DNA of 64,000 nt from Sphaerisporangium krabiense (GCF_014200435.1 NZ_JACHBR010000001.1:4902001-4966000); one strand, 5' to 3'. Positions 26,050 to 36,973 are shown, numbered from the stretch's first letter. A program made the numbers and translations. Notes: generated from the letters alone by a model not told the origin.

Positions 26050-27000
26050 GTGCAGGGCTGGCACGGACTCCAAGACGTGCCCGGAGACTGGGGCAGGTCT
26101 GTCGTCACGATCGGGGTGTTCGACGGTGTGCATCGGGGGCATCAGCGCATGGTCCGGCGCGCCGTGGCCCTCGCGGAGCACCTGGGGCTCCCCTCCGTGG
26201 TCATCACGTTCGACCCCCATCCGGACGAGGTGGTGAGACCGGGCAGCCATCCGCCCCGGCTCACGACGGCGCGTCACCGCACGGAACTGCTCGGCGATCT
26301 CGGCGTGGACGCCGTGTGCGTCTTGCCGTTCACGCTGGAGTTCTCGCACATGACCCCCGACGAGTTCGTCCAGGCGGTCCTGGTGGACCGGCTGCACGCC
26401 GCGGGCGTGGTCGTGGGGGAGAACTTCCGGTTCGGCCACAAGGCCGTCGGCGACGTCGAGACGCTGCGCCAGCTCGGCGAGAAGTACGACTTCGTCGCCG
26501 AGGGCGTCCCCCTGGTGAGCAACGGCGAGGCGATCTCCTCCAGCCTGATCCGGCGGTGGCTCGCCGACGGCGAGGTCGGCGCCGCCGCCGAGGCCCTCGG
26601 CCGTCCGCACCGCGTGGAGGGCGTGGTCGTGCGCGGGCACCAGCGGGGCAGGGCCCTGCTCGGGTTCCCGACCGCCAACGTCGAGTCGCCCTCGTTCACC
26701 GCGATCCCGGCCGACGGCGTCTACGCGGGCTGGCTGGAGTGCACCCAGTCGCCGTCGCCGTACGAGGGGCAGCGCTGGCCGGCGGCGATCTCCATCGGCA
26801 CCAACCCGACCTTCGAGGGCGTCGAGCGCACCGTCGAGGCCTACGCCCTCGACCGCGACGACCTCGACCTGTACGGGGTCCACGTCGTGGTCGACTTCGC
26901 CGTGCGGCTGCGCGACACCGTGAAGTTCGACTCCATCGAGGCGCTGATCGAACAGATGCGCCGGGACGTGGACGAGGCGCGCCGCCTGCTCTCGGAATGA
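26050..27000 (+). CDS. ribF: Bifunctional riboflavin kinase / FAD synthetase
   Basis: 316 residues from GTG 26050. N-terminal FMN adenylyltransferase: [69 protein letters not shown]-terminal riboflavin kinase: [73 protein letters not shown]. It turns riboflavin into FMN and FAD. A -10-like TACTCT lies at 25966-25971. The gene begins the ribF-rpsO-pnp block. Confidence 0.95.
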   Translation: MQGWHGLQDVPGDWGRSVVTIGVFDGVHRGHQRMVRRAVALAEHLGLPSVVITFDPHPDEVVRPGSHPPRLTTARHRTELLGDLGVDAVCVLPFTLEFSHMTPDEFVQAVLVDRLHAAGVVVGENFRFGHKAVGDVETLRQLGEKYDFVAEGVPLVSNGEAISSSLIRRWLADGEVGAAAEALGRPHRVEGVVVRGHQRGRALLGFPTANVESPSFTAIPADGVYAGWLECTQSPSPYEGQRWPAAISIGTNPTFEGVERTVEAYALDRDDLDLYGVHVVVDFAVRLRDTVKFDSIEALIEQMRRDVDEARRLLSE

Positions 27001-27106
27001 TCCCGGCGCGCGCCGAGCGCGGCGGTGCCGTGGCGGTGGTAGCCTGACGTGTCGGCTCGGTTTCGGCGCGATGCGCGCTGCCCGCCGGCCGCTCACGGCG
27101 ACTGTA

Positions 27107-27150
27107 GGCGCACACGGTCGTTCGTTCGCATTCCGATTGTCGCGTGCGCC
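27107..27150 (+). promoter_or_regulatory. rpsO leader hairpin
   Basis: GGCGCACACG (27107-27116) pairs with CGCGTGCGCC (27141-27150) with one mismatch; an inner GTCG/CGAT helix (27117-27120 with 27134-27137) extends it. It lies 22 bases before the rpsO start, overlapping the approach to the ribosome-binding site, where S15 leaders in several bacteria bind S15 and repress translation. Confidence 0.45.
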
Positions 27151-27172
27151 CGTAGAAGATCTAAGGAGAGCT

Positions 27173-27442
27173 TTGTCGCTCGACACCGCCGCCAAGAAGA
27201 CGATCATCGCCGAGTACGGTACCGGCGATGGTGACACCGGGTCGCCCGAGGTCCAGATCGCGCTGCTGAGCAAGCGCATCAGCGAGCTCACCGAGCACCT
27301 CAAGACCCACAAGCACGACCACCACAGCCGCCGCGGGCTGCTGCTGCTCGTCGGCCGCCGCCGCCGTCTGCTGAAGTACCTCGCGAGCAAGGACATCACG
27401 CGGTACCGCACCCTGATCGAGCGGCTCGGCCTGCGCCGATAG
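27173..27442 (+). CDS. rpsO: 30S ribosomal protein S15
   Basis: 89 residues, exactly the family length, from a TTG at 27173 preceded by AAGGAGAG. Conserved S15 sequence: [79 protein letters not shown]15 binds 16S rRNA early in 30S assembly. The TTG start is unusual for so abundant a protein and the long leader has a hairpin that may allow self-control. A terminator follows at 27449-27473. Confidence 0.96.
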   Translation: MSLDTAAKKTIIAEYGTGDGDTGSPEVQIALLSKRISELTEHLKTHKHDHHSRRGLLLLVGRRRRLLKYLASKDITRYRTLIERLGLRR

Positions 27443-27448
27443 TGTGGT

Positions 27449-27473
27449 AGGGAGCGGCTCCGCGCCGCTCCCT
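27449..27473 (+). terminator. rpsO terminator
   Basis: AGGGAGCGGC (27449-27458), 5-base loop, and exact complement (27464-27473), followed by CTCTCAT. It begins seven bases after the rpsO stop. Confidence 0.75.
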
Positions 27474-27871
27474 CTCTCATACCAGGGCAAAGGCCACCCT
27501 GATAGAGGGAACGCGGGGGGCGCGGTCGTAGCGCGACCGCGCCTGACTCCGCACACTGGCCTGATGTGATAGACAACTGAACAGCCGACAAAGTGCCCCG
27601 CGTCCGCACAGCACTGCACACGCGCGTCCCCGTGACGCCTGCGGGCCGGTCCTCGGTAGTGGCTTCCGGATGCCACGCGGCGTGACGCCGCGCGACCCGG
27701 GTGCTTCGATCGAAGACCGGCGCTGCACATGACGGGGAGCGGGCAGTACCGAAATCACGGAGAGACCCGGGCAGGAGCGAGCCGACCGCGAAGACGCCCG
27801 GTCGGCCGGCGAATGCCCTTGAGCGCGCGACACAGCACGGACGCGGGCGGCCGACCAAGAGGAGGTCCCCC
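27474..27871 (+). promoter_or_regulatory. rpsO-pnp intergenic leader
   Basis: About 400 bases without a gene, between the rpsO terminator and the pnp start. It contains a hairpin CGCGGCG-tga-CGCCGCG (27677-27693). In Streptomyces a hairpin in the rpsO-pnp intergenic region is cut by RNase III to control pnp; this one is a candidate for the same role, by analogy only. Confidence 0.4.
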
Positions 27872-30199
27872 GTGGAGGGTGTCCACAGCACGGAAGCCGT
27901 GATCGACAACGGCTCGTTCGGCACGCGTACCGTCCGGTTCGAGACCGGGCGTCTCGCGCGCCAGGCGGCGGGAAGCGCCGTCGTGTACCTCGATGACGAC
28001 ACGATGGTCCTGTCCGCCACCACCGCGTCCAAGAATCCCAAGGAAGGCTTGGACTTCTTCCCGCTCACCGTCGACGTCGAGGAGCGGATGTACGCCGCGG
28101 GCCGCATCCCCGGCTCGTTCTTCCGGCGCGAGGGCCGTCCCTCCGAGGACGCCATCCTCACCTGCCGCCTGATCGACCGTCCGCTGCGCCCGTCCTTCGT
28201 CAAGGGCCTGCGCAACGAGGTCCAGGTCGTGGCCACGGTGATGGCGCTCAACCCCGAGCACCTGTACGACGTGGTCGCGATCAACGCGGCCAGCCTGTCC
28301 ACGCAGCTCGCGGGCCTGCCCTTCTCCGGCCCGATCGGCGGCGTCCGCGTCGCGCTGATCAACGGCCAGTGGGTGGGGTTCCCGACGCACGCCGAGCTGG
28401 AGGGCGCCACCTTCGACATGGTCGTCGCCGGCCGTGTGCTGGAGGACGGCGACGTCGCGATCATGATGGTCGAGGCGGAGTCCACCCGTGACACGCTGCG
28501 GCTCGTCGCCGAGGGCTCGGTCGCGCCGACCGAGGAGACCGTCGCCGAGGGCCTCGAGGCGGCCAAGCCGTTCATCAAGGTGCTGGTCGAGGCGCAGTCC
28601 CGCGTCGCCGAGGTCGCCGCCAAGGAGACCGCCCAGTACCCGATCTTCCTGGACTACCAGGAGGACGCCTACGAGGCCGTCTCCGGCGCGGTGAAGAGCG
28701 AGCTCGCCTCGGCGCTGACCATCGCCGGCAAGAAGGAGCGCGAGACCGAGCTCGACCGCGTCAAGGCCCTGGCGCTGGAGAAGCTCGGCGCGGACTTCGA
28801 GGGCCGCGAGAAGGAGATCTCCGCCGCGTTCCGCACGCTGACCAAGAAGCTCATGCGCGAGCGCGTGATCAACGAGGGCGTGCGCATCGACGGCCGCGGC
28901 ACCAAGGACATCCGCCAGCTCAGCGCCGAGGTCCACGTGGTCCCGAGGGTCCACGGCTCGGCCCTGTTCGAGCGCGGCGAGACCCAGATCCTGGGCATCA
29001 CCACGCTGAACATGCTGCGCATGGAGCAGATGATCGACACGCTCAACCCCGAGCGCACCAAGCGGTACATGCACAACTACAACTTCCCGCCCTACTCCAC
29101 CGGTGAGACCGGCCGGGTGGGCTCGCCCAAGCGCCGCGAGATCGGCCACGGCGCGCTCGCCGAGCGGGCGCTGCTGCCGGTGCTGCCGAGCCGCGAGGAG
29201 TTCCCCTACGCCATCCGCCAGGTGTCGGAGGCCCTCGGCTCCAACGGCTCGACCAGCATGGGTTCGGTCTGCGCCTCCACGATGGCGCTGCTGGACGCGG
29301 GCGTCCCGCTCAAGGACATGGTGGCGGGCATCGCGATGGGCCTCATCGGCGAGAACGGCGCCTACGTGACGCTCACCGACATCCTCGGCGCCGAGGACGC
29401 CATGGGCGACATGGACTTCAAGGTCGCCGGCACCCGTGACCTGATCACCGCGCTCCAGCTCGACACCAAGCTGGACGGCATCCCGGCGGAGGTGCTGGCC
29501 GGGGCGCTCAAGCAGGCCAGGGCCGCGCGCCTGGCGATCCTCTCGGTCATGCAGGAGGCCATCGACTCCCCGGCCGAGATGAACCCGACCGCGCCGCGCA
29601 TCATCACGATCAAGGTCCCGGTCGACAAGATCGGCGAGGTCATCGGCCCCAAGGGCAAGATGATCAACCAGATCCAGGACGACACCGGCGCCGAGATCAC
29701 GATCGAGGACGACGGCACGATCTACATCGGCGCCACCGACGGCCCGTCGGCGGAGGCCGCGCGCAGCACGATCAACTCGATCGCCAACCCGCACATGCCG
29801 GAGGTCGGCGAGCGCTACCTGGGCACGGTCGTCAAGATCGCCGCGTTCGGCGCGTTCGTCAGCCTGCTGCCCGGCAAGGACGGCCTGCTGCACGTCTCGC
29901 AGATCCGCAAGCTGCACGGCGGCAAGCGCATCGAGAACGTCGAGGACGTCATGAACGTCGGCGACAAGATCCAGGTGGAGATCGCCGAGATCGACTCGCG
30001 CGGCAAGCTGTCCCTGGTGCCCGTCGAGGTCATCGAGAAGGAGGCCGCGGCCAAGGCCGAGGGCGGCGCCTCCGGTGACGGTGACGGCGCGGGCCGCTCC
30101 GAGCCCGAGTTCCGTGAGCCGTCCGCGCCCCGCGAGGAGCGGGCCGAGCGGCCGCGGCGCACCCGCACCCGGGGCGGACGGGACGACCGCAACTCGTGA
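27872..30199 (+). CDS. pnp: Polynucleotide phosphorylase
   Basis: 775 residues from GTG 27872 behind GGAGG. Two RNase PH domains (first: [48 protein letters not shown]; second: [34 protein letters not shown]...[12 protein letters not shown]), then KH ([26 protein letters not shown], from about residue 575) and S1 ([34 protein letters not shown], about 650-720), ending in an Arg-rich tail. It degrades RNA 3' to 5' by phosphorolysis and can add tails. The next gene overlaps its stop by 4 nt. Confidence 0.97.
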   Translation: MEGVHSTEAVIDNGSFGTRTVRFETGRLARQAAGSAVVYLDDDTMVLSATTASKNPKEGLDFFPLTVDVEERMYAAGRIPGSFFRREGRPSEDAILTCRLIDRPLRPSFVKGLRNEVQVVATVMALNPEHLYDVVAINAASLSTQLAGLPFSGPIGGVRVALINGQWVGFPTHAELEGATFDMVVAGRVLEDGDVAIMMVEAESTRDTLRLVAEGSVAPTEETVAEGLEAAKPFIKVLVEAQSRVAEVAAKETAQYPIFLDYQEDAYEAVSGAVKSELASALTIAGKKERETELDRVKALALEKLGADFEGREKEISAAFRTLTKKLMRERVINEGVRIDGRGTKDIRQLSAEVHVVPRVHGSALFERGETQILGITTLNMLRMEQMIDTLNPERTKRYMHNYNFPPYSTGETGRVGSPKRREIGHGALAERALLPVLPSREEFPYAIRQVSEALGSNGSTSMGSVCASTMALLDAGVPLKDMVAGIAMGLIGENGAYVTLTDILGAEDAMGDMDFKVAGTRDLITALQLDTKLDGIPAEVLAGALKQARAARLAILSVMQEAIDSPAEMNPTAPRIITIKVPVDKIGEVIGPKGKMINQIQDDTGAEITIEDDGTIYIGATDGPSAEAARSTINSIANPHMPEVGERYLGTVVKIAAFGAFVSLLPGKDGLLHVSQIRKLHGGKRIENVEDVMNVGDKIQVEIAEIDSRGKLSLVPVEVIEKEAAAKAEGGASGDGDGAGRSEPEFREPSAPREERAERPRRTRTRGGRDDRNS

Positions 30200-31506
30200 C
30201 GACCACGACTCTGCACCCCGGCAGGGACGGCGCCGGGGTGGTACGGCGCACCGTACTCCCCGGCGGTCTCCGGGTGGTGACCGAGACCATGCCGACCGTC
30301 CGCTCCGTGGCGGTCGGCATGTGGGTCGGCATCGGATCCCGCGACGAGGCCCCCGAGCACACGGGGGCCACCCACTTCCTCGAACACCTGCTGTTCAAGG
30401 GCACTCCGGCCCGTGACGCCCTGGAGATCTCCGCGGCGATCGAGGGCATCGGCGGCGAGATCAACGCCTTCACCGCCAAGGAGTACACCTGCTACTACGC
30501 GCGGGTGCTCGACGAGGACCTCCCCCTGGCCATCGACGTCCTCGCCGACGTCGTGACCTCCTCCCTGATCACCGAGGACGACGTCGAGTCCGAGCGCGGG
30601 GTGATCCTGGAAGAGATCGCCATGCACGACGACGACCCGTCGGACGCCGTGCACGAGGCGTTCTCCGCCGAGCTGTACGGCGACGTCCCGCTCGGACGGC
30701 CGATCCTCGGCTCGGTCGACTCGATCAACGCGCTCTCGCGCGAGCGCATCGCCGAGTACTACCGGCGCTACTACCTGCCCCCGCACACCGTGGTGTCGGT
30801 GTGCGGGAACGTCTCCCACGAGCGGGTGGTGGAGCTGGTGGCCGCGGCCTACGAGCGCGCGGGCGCGCTCGGCGGCGCGGCCGAGCCGGTCCTGCCGCGC
30901 CTGGCGGGCCCGGGGGCCGCGCCGCGCGCGGGGGTGCGGCTGGTCGACCGGTCCACCGAGCAGGCCAACCTGGTCCTCGGCACCACCGCGCTCTCGCGCA
31001 CCGACGACCGGCGCTTCGCGCTCGGCGTGCTCAACGCCGCCCTCGGCGGCGGCATGTCCTCGCGCCTGTTCCAGGAGATCCGCGAGAAGCGCGGCCTGGC
31101 CTACTCGGCGTACAGCTACACCACCCAGTACTCCGACACCGGCCAGTTCGGCGTGTACGTGGGCTGCCTGCCCGGCAAGATCGACGACGTGCTGAAGATC
31201 TGCCGTGAGGAGATCTCCCGGGTGGTCGCCGACAGCATCACCGAGGAGGAGATCGCCCGCGGCAAGGGCCAGATGCGCGGCGGGCTCGTCCTCGGCCTGG
31301 AGGACACCGGCTCGCGCATGTCGCGCATCGGCAAGAGCGAGCTCGTCTACGACACCCTCATGTCGGTGGACGAGGTGCTGGCCCGCATCGAGGCCGTCAC
31401 CCCCGAGGAGATCGCGGCCGTCGGGCGCGAGATCCTCTCCCAGCCGCTCACACTCGCCGTGATCGGCCCCTACGGCGACAAGGACTTCGGCGCCTTCATC
31501 GCCTGA
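30196..31506 (+). CDS. M16 family zinc metallopeptidase (processing-peptidase-like)
   Basis: 436 residues from a GTG that overlaps the pnp stop. The inverted zinc motif HFLEH is at 60-64 ([12 protein letters not shown]), with the downstream Glu in [17 protein letters not shown] and [18 protein letters not shown]. It has the two-domain arrangement of bacterial PqqL or mitochondrial processing peptidase beta-like proteins. Position after pnp is conserved in actinobacteria. Its substrate is unknown. An almost palindromic terminator follows at 31521-31548. Confidence 0.93.
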   Translation: MTTTTLHPGRDGAGVVRRTVLPGGLRVVTETMPTVRSVAVGMWVGIGSRDEAPEHTGATHFLEHLLFKGTPARDALEISAAIEGIGGEINAFTAKEYTCYYARVLDEDLPLAIDVLADVVTSSLITEDDVESERGVILEEIAMHDDDPSDAVHEAFSAELYGDVPLGRPILGSVDSINALSRERIAEYYRRYYLPPHTVVSVCGNVSHERVVELVAAAYERAGALGGAAEPVLPRLAGPGAAPRAGVRLVDRSTEQANLVLGTTALSRTDDRRFALGVLNAALGGGMSSRLFQEIREKRGLAYSAYSYTTQYSDTGQFGVYVGCLPGKIDDVLKICREEISRVVADSITEEEIARGKGQMRGGLVLGLEDTGSRMSRIGKSELVYDTLMSVDEVLARIEAVTPEEIAAVGREILSQPLTLAVIGPYGDKDFGAFIA

Positions 31507-32307
<801 letters not shown>

Positions 32308-32320
32308 CCGGCCCCGGCCG

Positions 32321-33196
32321 TCAGAGGGTGAGGGCCAGGCCGAGCGTGAACAGCGCGCCGAAGGCCAGCTGAAGGCGGCCGGTCCGCTGCAACGTGTCGA
32401 TCAGCGCGCGGCCCTGGCCGCCGTCCTTGACCGTCCTCGCGGGCACCAGCGCCAGCGGCAGCGCGAGGACGGTGAGCGCCGCGAACGGCCGCGCCCACGC
32501 CAGGGCCAGCGCGACCAGGAACGGCGCCAGCACGCAGACGACGTAGAGCACGCGGGTGCGGGCGTCGCCGAGCACGACCGCCAGCGTGCGCTTGCCCGCG
32601 GGCGTGTCGGTGACGATGTCGCGCAGGTTGTTCACCACCAGCAGCGCGCAGGCCAGCAGCCCGACCGGCACGGCCGCCGCCACCGCGAGCCACGGAAGCC
32701 GCTCCATCTGCACGTAGGTCGTGCCGGCCACGGCCACCAGGCCGAAGAACACGAACACCGAGATCTCGCCGAGCGCCCGGTAGCCGTAGGGGCGCGAGCC
32801 CCCGGTGTAGAACCAGGCGGCGGCGATCGCCAGCGCGCCGACGGCCAGCAGCCACCAGGCCCGGGTGGCCACCACCAGGACCAGGCCCGCGACGGCCGCC
32901 GCCAGGAAGCAGCCGAGCGCGGCCAGCAGCACCGACCGCGGCGAGGCGACCCGTGACCCGACGAGCCTGAGCGGGCCCACGCGCGCCTCGTCGGTGCCGC
33001 GCACGCCGTCGCTGTAGTCGTTGGCGTAGTTCACGCCGATCTGGAGGATCAGCGAGACCAGCAGGGCCAGCAGGGCGCGCCACCAGACCGCCGCGCCGTA
33101 CGACGCCGCCACGCCCGTACCCACGACGACGGGGACCACCGCCGCGGGAAGGGTGCGGGGCCGTGCCCCGGCGAGCCACTGTGCGGGTGTCGCCAC
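32321..33196 (-). CDS. menA: 1,4-dihydroxy-2-naphthoate polyprenyltransferase
   Basis: 291 residues from GTG 33196 behind GGAGGG. UbiA-type membrane prenyltransferase with about nine helices. The Asp-rich prenyl-diphosphate motif is VNYANDYSDGVRGTD, the second is VNNLRDIVTDTPAGKRTLAV. It attaches the isoprenoid chain to DHNA to make demethylmenaquinone. It is convergent with dapB (13 bases apart) and separate from the other menaquinone genes. Confidence 0.93.
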   Translation of the reverse strand: MATPAQWLAGARPRTLPAAVVPVVVGTGVAASYGAAVWWRALLALLVSLILQIGVNYANDYSDGVRGTDEARVGPLRLVGSRVASPRSVLLAALGCFLAAAVAGLVLVVATRAWWLLAVGALAIAAAWFYTGGSRPYGYRALGEISVFVFFGLVAVAGTTYVQMERLPWLAVAAAVPVGLLACALLVVNNLRDIVTDTPAGKRTLAVVLGDARTRVLYVVCVLAPFLVALALAWARPFAALTVLALPLALVPARTVKDGGQGRALIDTLQRTGRLQLAFGALFTLGLALTL

Positions 33197-33318
33197 CGTC
33201 GTCCCTCCGATCGGATCCGTGTCCGGGCACGGGACGCCCGGCGCGCGGCGGGAATTCGCCTGTGCAGGGTATTTCATGGCCGTCCCGTGACCCGCCGCCG
33301 GGGGCCGCCCCGCCGGGG

Positions 33319-33894
33319 TCAGCTGATGTCGGTGGCCAGGCGGAGCATGCGCACCGGGCGGCCCATGTCGAGCACGCGCTCGGCCTCGTCCGGCGCCCAC
33401 CCCGCCGAGGACAGGAAGCCGAGCCGGGCCTGGTCGTCGGCGAACACCCAGGTGACGACGGAGGCGAAGCCGTCCTCGCGCAGGTGGTCGACGGTGGCGT
33501 TCAGCAGGCGGCTGCCGTGTCCGAGGCGGGTGTGGTCGGGGTCGACGAGCAGGGTGAGCAGCTCGGCCGTGACGGCCGGGTCGAGGTCGGGGTCCTCGGC
33601 CGGGGCGTGCGAGGCCAGCCCGACCACGCGCGGGGCTCCGCCGCCCTCGGCCAGGGCGGTGAGAGGATCGTCGGCCTCGACGGCGACCAGGACGCGGTGG
33701 CGCGGCGTGGGCGGCGCCACGACGGCCTCCTCCCACTGGCGGCTCCACAGCTCCTCGGCCGCGGGCCCGGTCATCTGCTCCAAGGGCTCGTCGGGCAGGA
33801 CCCCGCGGTACCCCGACCTCCACGCCCTGATCTGGGTGGCCGTCACCGCCGGGACGTCCTCACGCCGCGCGGCCCGCACCCCCACGTCCGCCAT
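33319..33894 (-). CDS. GNAT-family N-acetyltransferase
   Basis: 191 residues, ATG 33894 with AGGGGG upstream. GNAT elements: VRAARREDVPAVTATQIRAWRSGYRGVLPDE at the start, LLTLLVDPDHTRLGHGSRLLNATVDHL with the acetyl-CoA loop RLGHGS, then VVTWVFADDQARLGFLSSAGWAPDE. The N-terminal RAWRSGYRGVLPDE pattern is common in a group of actinobacterial GNATs of unknown substrate. A -10-like TACGGT precedes the gene. Upstream on the same strand lie the CGNR and MocR genes. Confidence 0.85.
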   Translation of the reverse strand: MADVGVRAARREDVPAVTATQIRAWRSGYRGVLPDEPLEQMTGPAAEELWSRQWEEAVVAPPTPRHRVLVAVEADDPLTALAEGGGAPRVVGLASHAPAEDPDLDPAVTAELLTLLVDPDHTRLGHGSRLLNATVDHLREDGFASVVTWVFADDQARLGFLSSAGWAPDEAERVLDMGRPVRMLRLATDIS

Positions 33895-33964
33895 ACCGGC
33901 AGCCCCCTTTCGCTCTGCCCCACACCGTATCCGGGGCGGGGCCGCGGCGGGGAACCGCCTCGAT

Positions 33965-34552
33965 CTACCGGGAGCCCGCCGGGGACGGGGAGTCCTGGCG
34001 GCGGCGGGCGCGGTAGGCGCGGGTCTTGGTGCGGTTGCCGCACACGCGCATCGAGCACCACGAGCGGGAGCGGTTCTTGGAGGAGTCGAGGAACGCCCAC
34101 TGGCAGGTGGCGTCGGCGCACACCTTCAGGCGGGGCCAGGAGCCGTCGGCGTGCGCGCGCAGGACGGCCGCCGCGACGAGCCCGAGCCCTCGCGCGGCGC
34201 CCTCGCCGACCGGTTCGGGCGTGGGGACGCCGCCGGGCAGGGCGACCCGCAGGGGGAAGGCGGCGAGCGCGGACTCCAGCCGCGCGAGGGCGGGCGCGGC
34301 CTCCGCGCCGGGGCGCAGCGCGGCGCGCAGGCCCTCGCGCAGGCCGACGGCCACGGCGAGGTCGTCGTCCACGGCGCGGTCGGCCTCGGTGATCAGCGCG
34401 CGTTCGCGCAGCCAGAGGGCGAGCTCGGCCGGGGAGGCCAGCTCGTCGGTGTCGCTCTCGACGTCGTAGGTGTTGACGAAGTCGCGGAGCAGTTCCGCCG
34501 GCGCGTCCATGACACCACTGTACGGCAGTAGAGGGTTTCGCTCGGTGGTCAT
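33965..34552 (-). CDS. CGNR zinc-finger protein
   Basis: 195 residues if read from ATG 34552, which overlaps the MocR stop (ATGA) and follows a G-rich site; an ATG at 34510 is the alternative, with TACAGT just upstream as a possible leaderless promoter. N-terminal half (LLRDFVNTYDVESDTDELASPAELALWLRE) is the ABATE stress-induced domain; the C-terminus KVCADATCQWAFLDSSKNRSRSWCSMRVCGNRTKTRAYRARRR is the CGNR zinc finger with four Cys. Such proteins are thought to bind nucleic acid and regulate genes. Coupling to a MocR gene hints at joint control of the neighbouring exporter. Confidence 0.85.
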   Translation of the reverse strand: MTTERNPLLPYSGVMDAPAELLRDFVNTYDVESDTDELASPAELALWLRERALITEADRAVDDDLAVAVGLREGLRAALRPGAEAAPALARLESALAAFPLRVALPGGVPTPEPVGEGAARGLGLVAAAVLRAHADGSWPRLKVCADATCQWAFLDSSKNRSRSWCSMRVCGNRTKTRAYRARRRQDSPSPAGSR

Positions 34553-35967
34553 CCGCGCCCCCCGCCCGTCAGGGAGTCCAGGGCGGCGCCGAGACGGCGC
34601 ACCCCTTCGGTCAGCTCGGCGACGTGCGCCGCCGCGATGTGCGTGACCCGGACGAAGGGGCCCGGGGGGTCGGCGGGGTGGTAGATCGCGCCCGGGCTCA
34701 CCAGCACCCCGGCGCGCTGCGCGCTCTCGACCAGCGCGGTCTCGTCGGTCTCGTCCGGGAGCCGCACCCACAGGTGCAGGCCGCCCTGCGGCGCGGGGCG
34801 GACGCCGGCCGCGGGCAGGTGGCGGGCCAGGGCCGCCGACAGCGCCGCGCCGCGCGCCTCGATCTGCGCCGACACGTTCGCCAGGTGACGGCGCCAGCCG
34901 GGCGAGCCCAGGAACTCCAGCGCGGTCTCCTGCAAGGGGCGGGCCACGAAGAACGACTCGACGAGCTGGGAGGCCCGCAGCCGCCGCGCCGCCGGGCCCC
35001 GGGCGATCACCGCGGCCACGCGCAGGCTCGGCGCGGTGACCTTGGTGAGCGAGTTGACGTGGACCACGGTGCCGTGCGCGTCCAGCGTCACCAGCGAGGG
35101 CGGGACGGGCGAGGTGGCGAGGTAGCGGGCGTAGTCGTCCTCGACGACGAACGCGCCCGCGGCACGGGCGACCGCGAGGATCTGCTCCCTGCGCGCCGCC
35201 GGCAGCACGGCGCCGGTCGGGTTGTGCAGGGTGGGCTGGCAGTAGAAGACCCGCGCGCCGGTGACGGCGAACGCCTCGGCCAGCAGTTCGGGGCGCACCC
35301 CCTCGTGGTCCATGGGGACGGCCACCGCGCGCAGCCCGGCGGCGCGCGCCGCGGCCAGCGCGCCCGGGTAGGTCGGCGTCTCCACGAGCAGCGCGCCGCC
35401 CGGGGCCGCGAGCGCGCGGAAGGCGTGGGTCAGCGCGGCCTGGCCGCCGCTGGTGATCAGGACGTCCGCCTGGGTGACCCCGCCGCCGACCTCGGTGGCG
35501 AACCAGCGGCGCAGCTCGGCCACGCCGTTCAGCGGCGGGAGCGACCAGGCGTCGGGGCGGCGCACCGCGCGCGAGGCCGCCGCGGCGAGCGCGGCCGACG
35601 GGCGCAGGCCCGGGTGCAGGTAGCCGCCGGTGAGCGGGATGATCCCCTCGGGCGGCGGTGTGAGCAGGCCGCTGACCGCCGTGTCGTCCACGGACCTGTC
35701 GCCCAGGGACACGGTCTGCCAGGACAGGTCGGCGGCGTCGCCGGCCGTGACGGAGGGGCGCGGCGCGACGAACGCACCGACGCCGGGCCGGGTGACCACC
35801 CGTCCCTCGGCGGCGAGCGAGGCCAGCGCCCGCGAGACGGTGACCGGGCTGACGCCGTGCCGCCGGGTCAGCTCCCGGCTGGAGGGCAGCCGCGCGCCGG
35901 GCCCGAGATGGTCGGCCTCCCGCCGCAGCTCGGCCGCCAGTCGGGCGATACTGCTATCGTCTGACAT
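34549..35967 (-). CDS. MocR-family regulator (GntR fused to aminotransferase fold)
   Basis: 472 residues from ATG 35967. GntR winged helix at 1-75 (IARLAAELRREADHLGPGARLPSSRELTRRHGVSPVTVSRALASLAAEGRVVTRPGVGAFV), a linker, and a class I aminotransferase domain from about 115. PLP residues are kept: NPTGAVLP, EDDYARYL and Lys309 in NSLTKVTAPSLRV. MocR proteins sense PLP-linked amines and control transport or PLP synthesis. Its ATG overlaps that of the divergent EamA exporter, and palindromes flank the overlap, so it very likely controls that exporter and itself. Confidence 0.92.
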   Translation of the reverse strand: MSDDSSIARLAAELRREADHLGPGARLPSSRELTRRHGVSPVTVSRALASLAAEGRVVTRPGVGAFVAPRPSVTAGDAADLSWQTVSLGDRSVDDTAVSGLLTPPPEGIIPLTGGYLHPGLRPSAALAAAASRAVRRPDAWSLPPLNGVAELRRWFATEVGGGVTQADVLITSGGQAALTHAFRALAAPGGALLVETPTYPGALAAARAAGLRAVAVPMDHEGVRPELLAEAFAVTGARVFYCQPTLHNPTGAVLPAARREQILAVARAAGAFVVEDDYARYLATSPVPPSLVTLDAHGTVVHVNSLTKVTAPSLRVAAVIARGPAARRLRASQLVESFFVARPLQETALEFLGSPGWRRHLANVSAQIEARGAALSAALARHLPAAGVRPAPQGGLHLWVRLPDETDETALVESAQRAGVLVSPGAIYHPADPPGPFVRVTHIAAAHVAELTEGVRRLGAALDSLTGGGRG

Positions 35968-35989
35968 GAGAAGCAAGGATAGCGCTATC
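35947..35989. promoter_or_regulatory. MocR/EamA operator-promoter with paired palindromes
   Basis: GATA-ctgc-TATC (35947-35958) and the perfect GATAGCGCTATC (35978-35989) lie on either side of the shared CATG that gives both start codons (35965-35968). The motif TATCG recurs at 35955, 35986 and 36003. TATCGT (35955-35960) can serve as -10 of the rightward gene, TATCCT on the other strand (about 35975-35980) of the leftward one; both transcripts would be nearly leaderless. Confidence 0.6.
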
Positions 35990-36916
35990 GCTCCGTCGGC
36001 AGTATCGCCCACCGGCTCCGGGACGCCGCGCGGCGTGCCGGAGCGCGCCGGAGCCGCCTGGCGGGGGACCGTGCTGGCGGGGCTCGGGGTGCTCGCCTTC
36101 TCCGGCAGCCTGCCGGCCACCCAGTTCGCGATGCGCGGCTTCGACCCCTACCTCGTCGCGATCGGCAGGGCCGCCGTCGCCGCGCTGATCGCGGGCGTGT
36201 GCCTGGTGGCGGCCGGAGCGCCGCTGCTGCCTTCCCGGGCGCGGCTCGGGTCGCACGCGGTCATCGCCGCCGGGGTGGTGTTCGGGTTCCCGCTGTTCAG
36301 CGGGCTCGCGCTGGACGCGGGGGCGAGCGTGTCGCACGCCGCCGTGGTGGTCGGCCTGCTGCCCGCGGCGACCGCGGCGTTCGCCGTGCTGCGGGCGGGG
36401 GAGCGGCCGCGTGCCCTGTTCTGGGTGGCCTGCGCGGGCGGCGCGGTGTCGGTGACGGTCTTCACGCTGAGCCGGGGCGGCGGGCGCCTGGCCGGCGCCG
36501 ACCTGCTGATGGTGGCGGCCCTGCTGTGCGCGGCGGCCGGGTACACCGAGGGCGGCAGGCTGGCCCGGCAGGCCCCCGGCTGGCAGGTGATCTCGCACGC
36601 GCTCGTGCTGGCCGCGCCCGTCACGGTGCCGGTCACGGCGGTGCTCGCGGCGGTCACGCCCGTGAACCCGTCGGGCGAGGCGGTCGCCGGGTTCGCCTAC
36701 GTGGCGCTGGTGTCGATGTTCCTCGGGTTCATCCCCTGGTACGCCGGGCTCGCCAGGGGCGGCATCGCCCGCGCGGGGCAGACCCAGTTGCTGCAGCCGC
36801 TGATGTCCGTGCTGTGGGCGTGGCTGCTGCTGGGGGAGCCCCTGGAGGTCGCCACGGTGGCCGGGGCCCTCGCCGTGCTGGTGTGCGTCGCCGTGACACA
36901 GCGTGCGCGGTCCTGA
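35966..36916 (+). CDS. EamA/DMT-family exporter
   Basis: 316 residues from ATG 35966, which shares its first bases with the MocR start on the other strand. About ten membrane helices in two EamA halves (LAGLGVLAFSGSLPATQFAMRGFDPYLVAIGRAAVAAL; later GAGYTEGGRLARQAPGW...LGFIPWYAGLARGGIARAGQTQLLQPLMSVLWAWLLLGE). DMT exporters move amino acids, amines or drugs out of the cell. Pairing with a MocR regulator suggests an amine or amino acid. A hairpin-like dyad follows at 36935-36973. Confidence 0.9.
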   Translation: MRSKDSAIAPSAVSPTGSGTPRGVPERAGAAWRGTVLAGLGVLAFSGSLPATQFAMRGFDPYLVAIGRAAVAALIAGVCLVAAGAPLLPSRARLGSHAVIAAGVVFGFPLFSGLALDAGASVSHAAVVVGLLPAATAAFAVLRAGERPRALFWVACAGGAVSVTVFTLSRGGGRLAGADLLMVAALLCAAAGYTEGGRLARQAPGWQVISHALVLAAPVTVPVTAVLAAVTPVNPSGEAVAGFAYVALVSMFLGFIPWYAGLARGGIARAGQTQLLQPLMSVLWAWLLLGEPLEVATVAGALAVLVCVAVTQRARS

Positions 36917-36934
36917 GCGCCACGCTGAGCGCCT

Positions 36935-36973
36935 CAGGGTTTCCGGCCATGCCCGAATGTACGGGAACCCCTG
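36935..36973. terminator. Possible terminator between EamA exporter and GntR gene
   Basis: CAGGGTTTCC (36935-36944) pairs imperfectly with GGGAACCCCTG (36963-36973) across an 18-base loop, between convergent genes. Confidence 0.35.
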
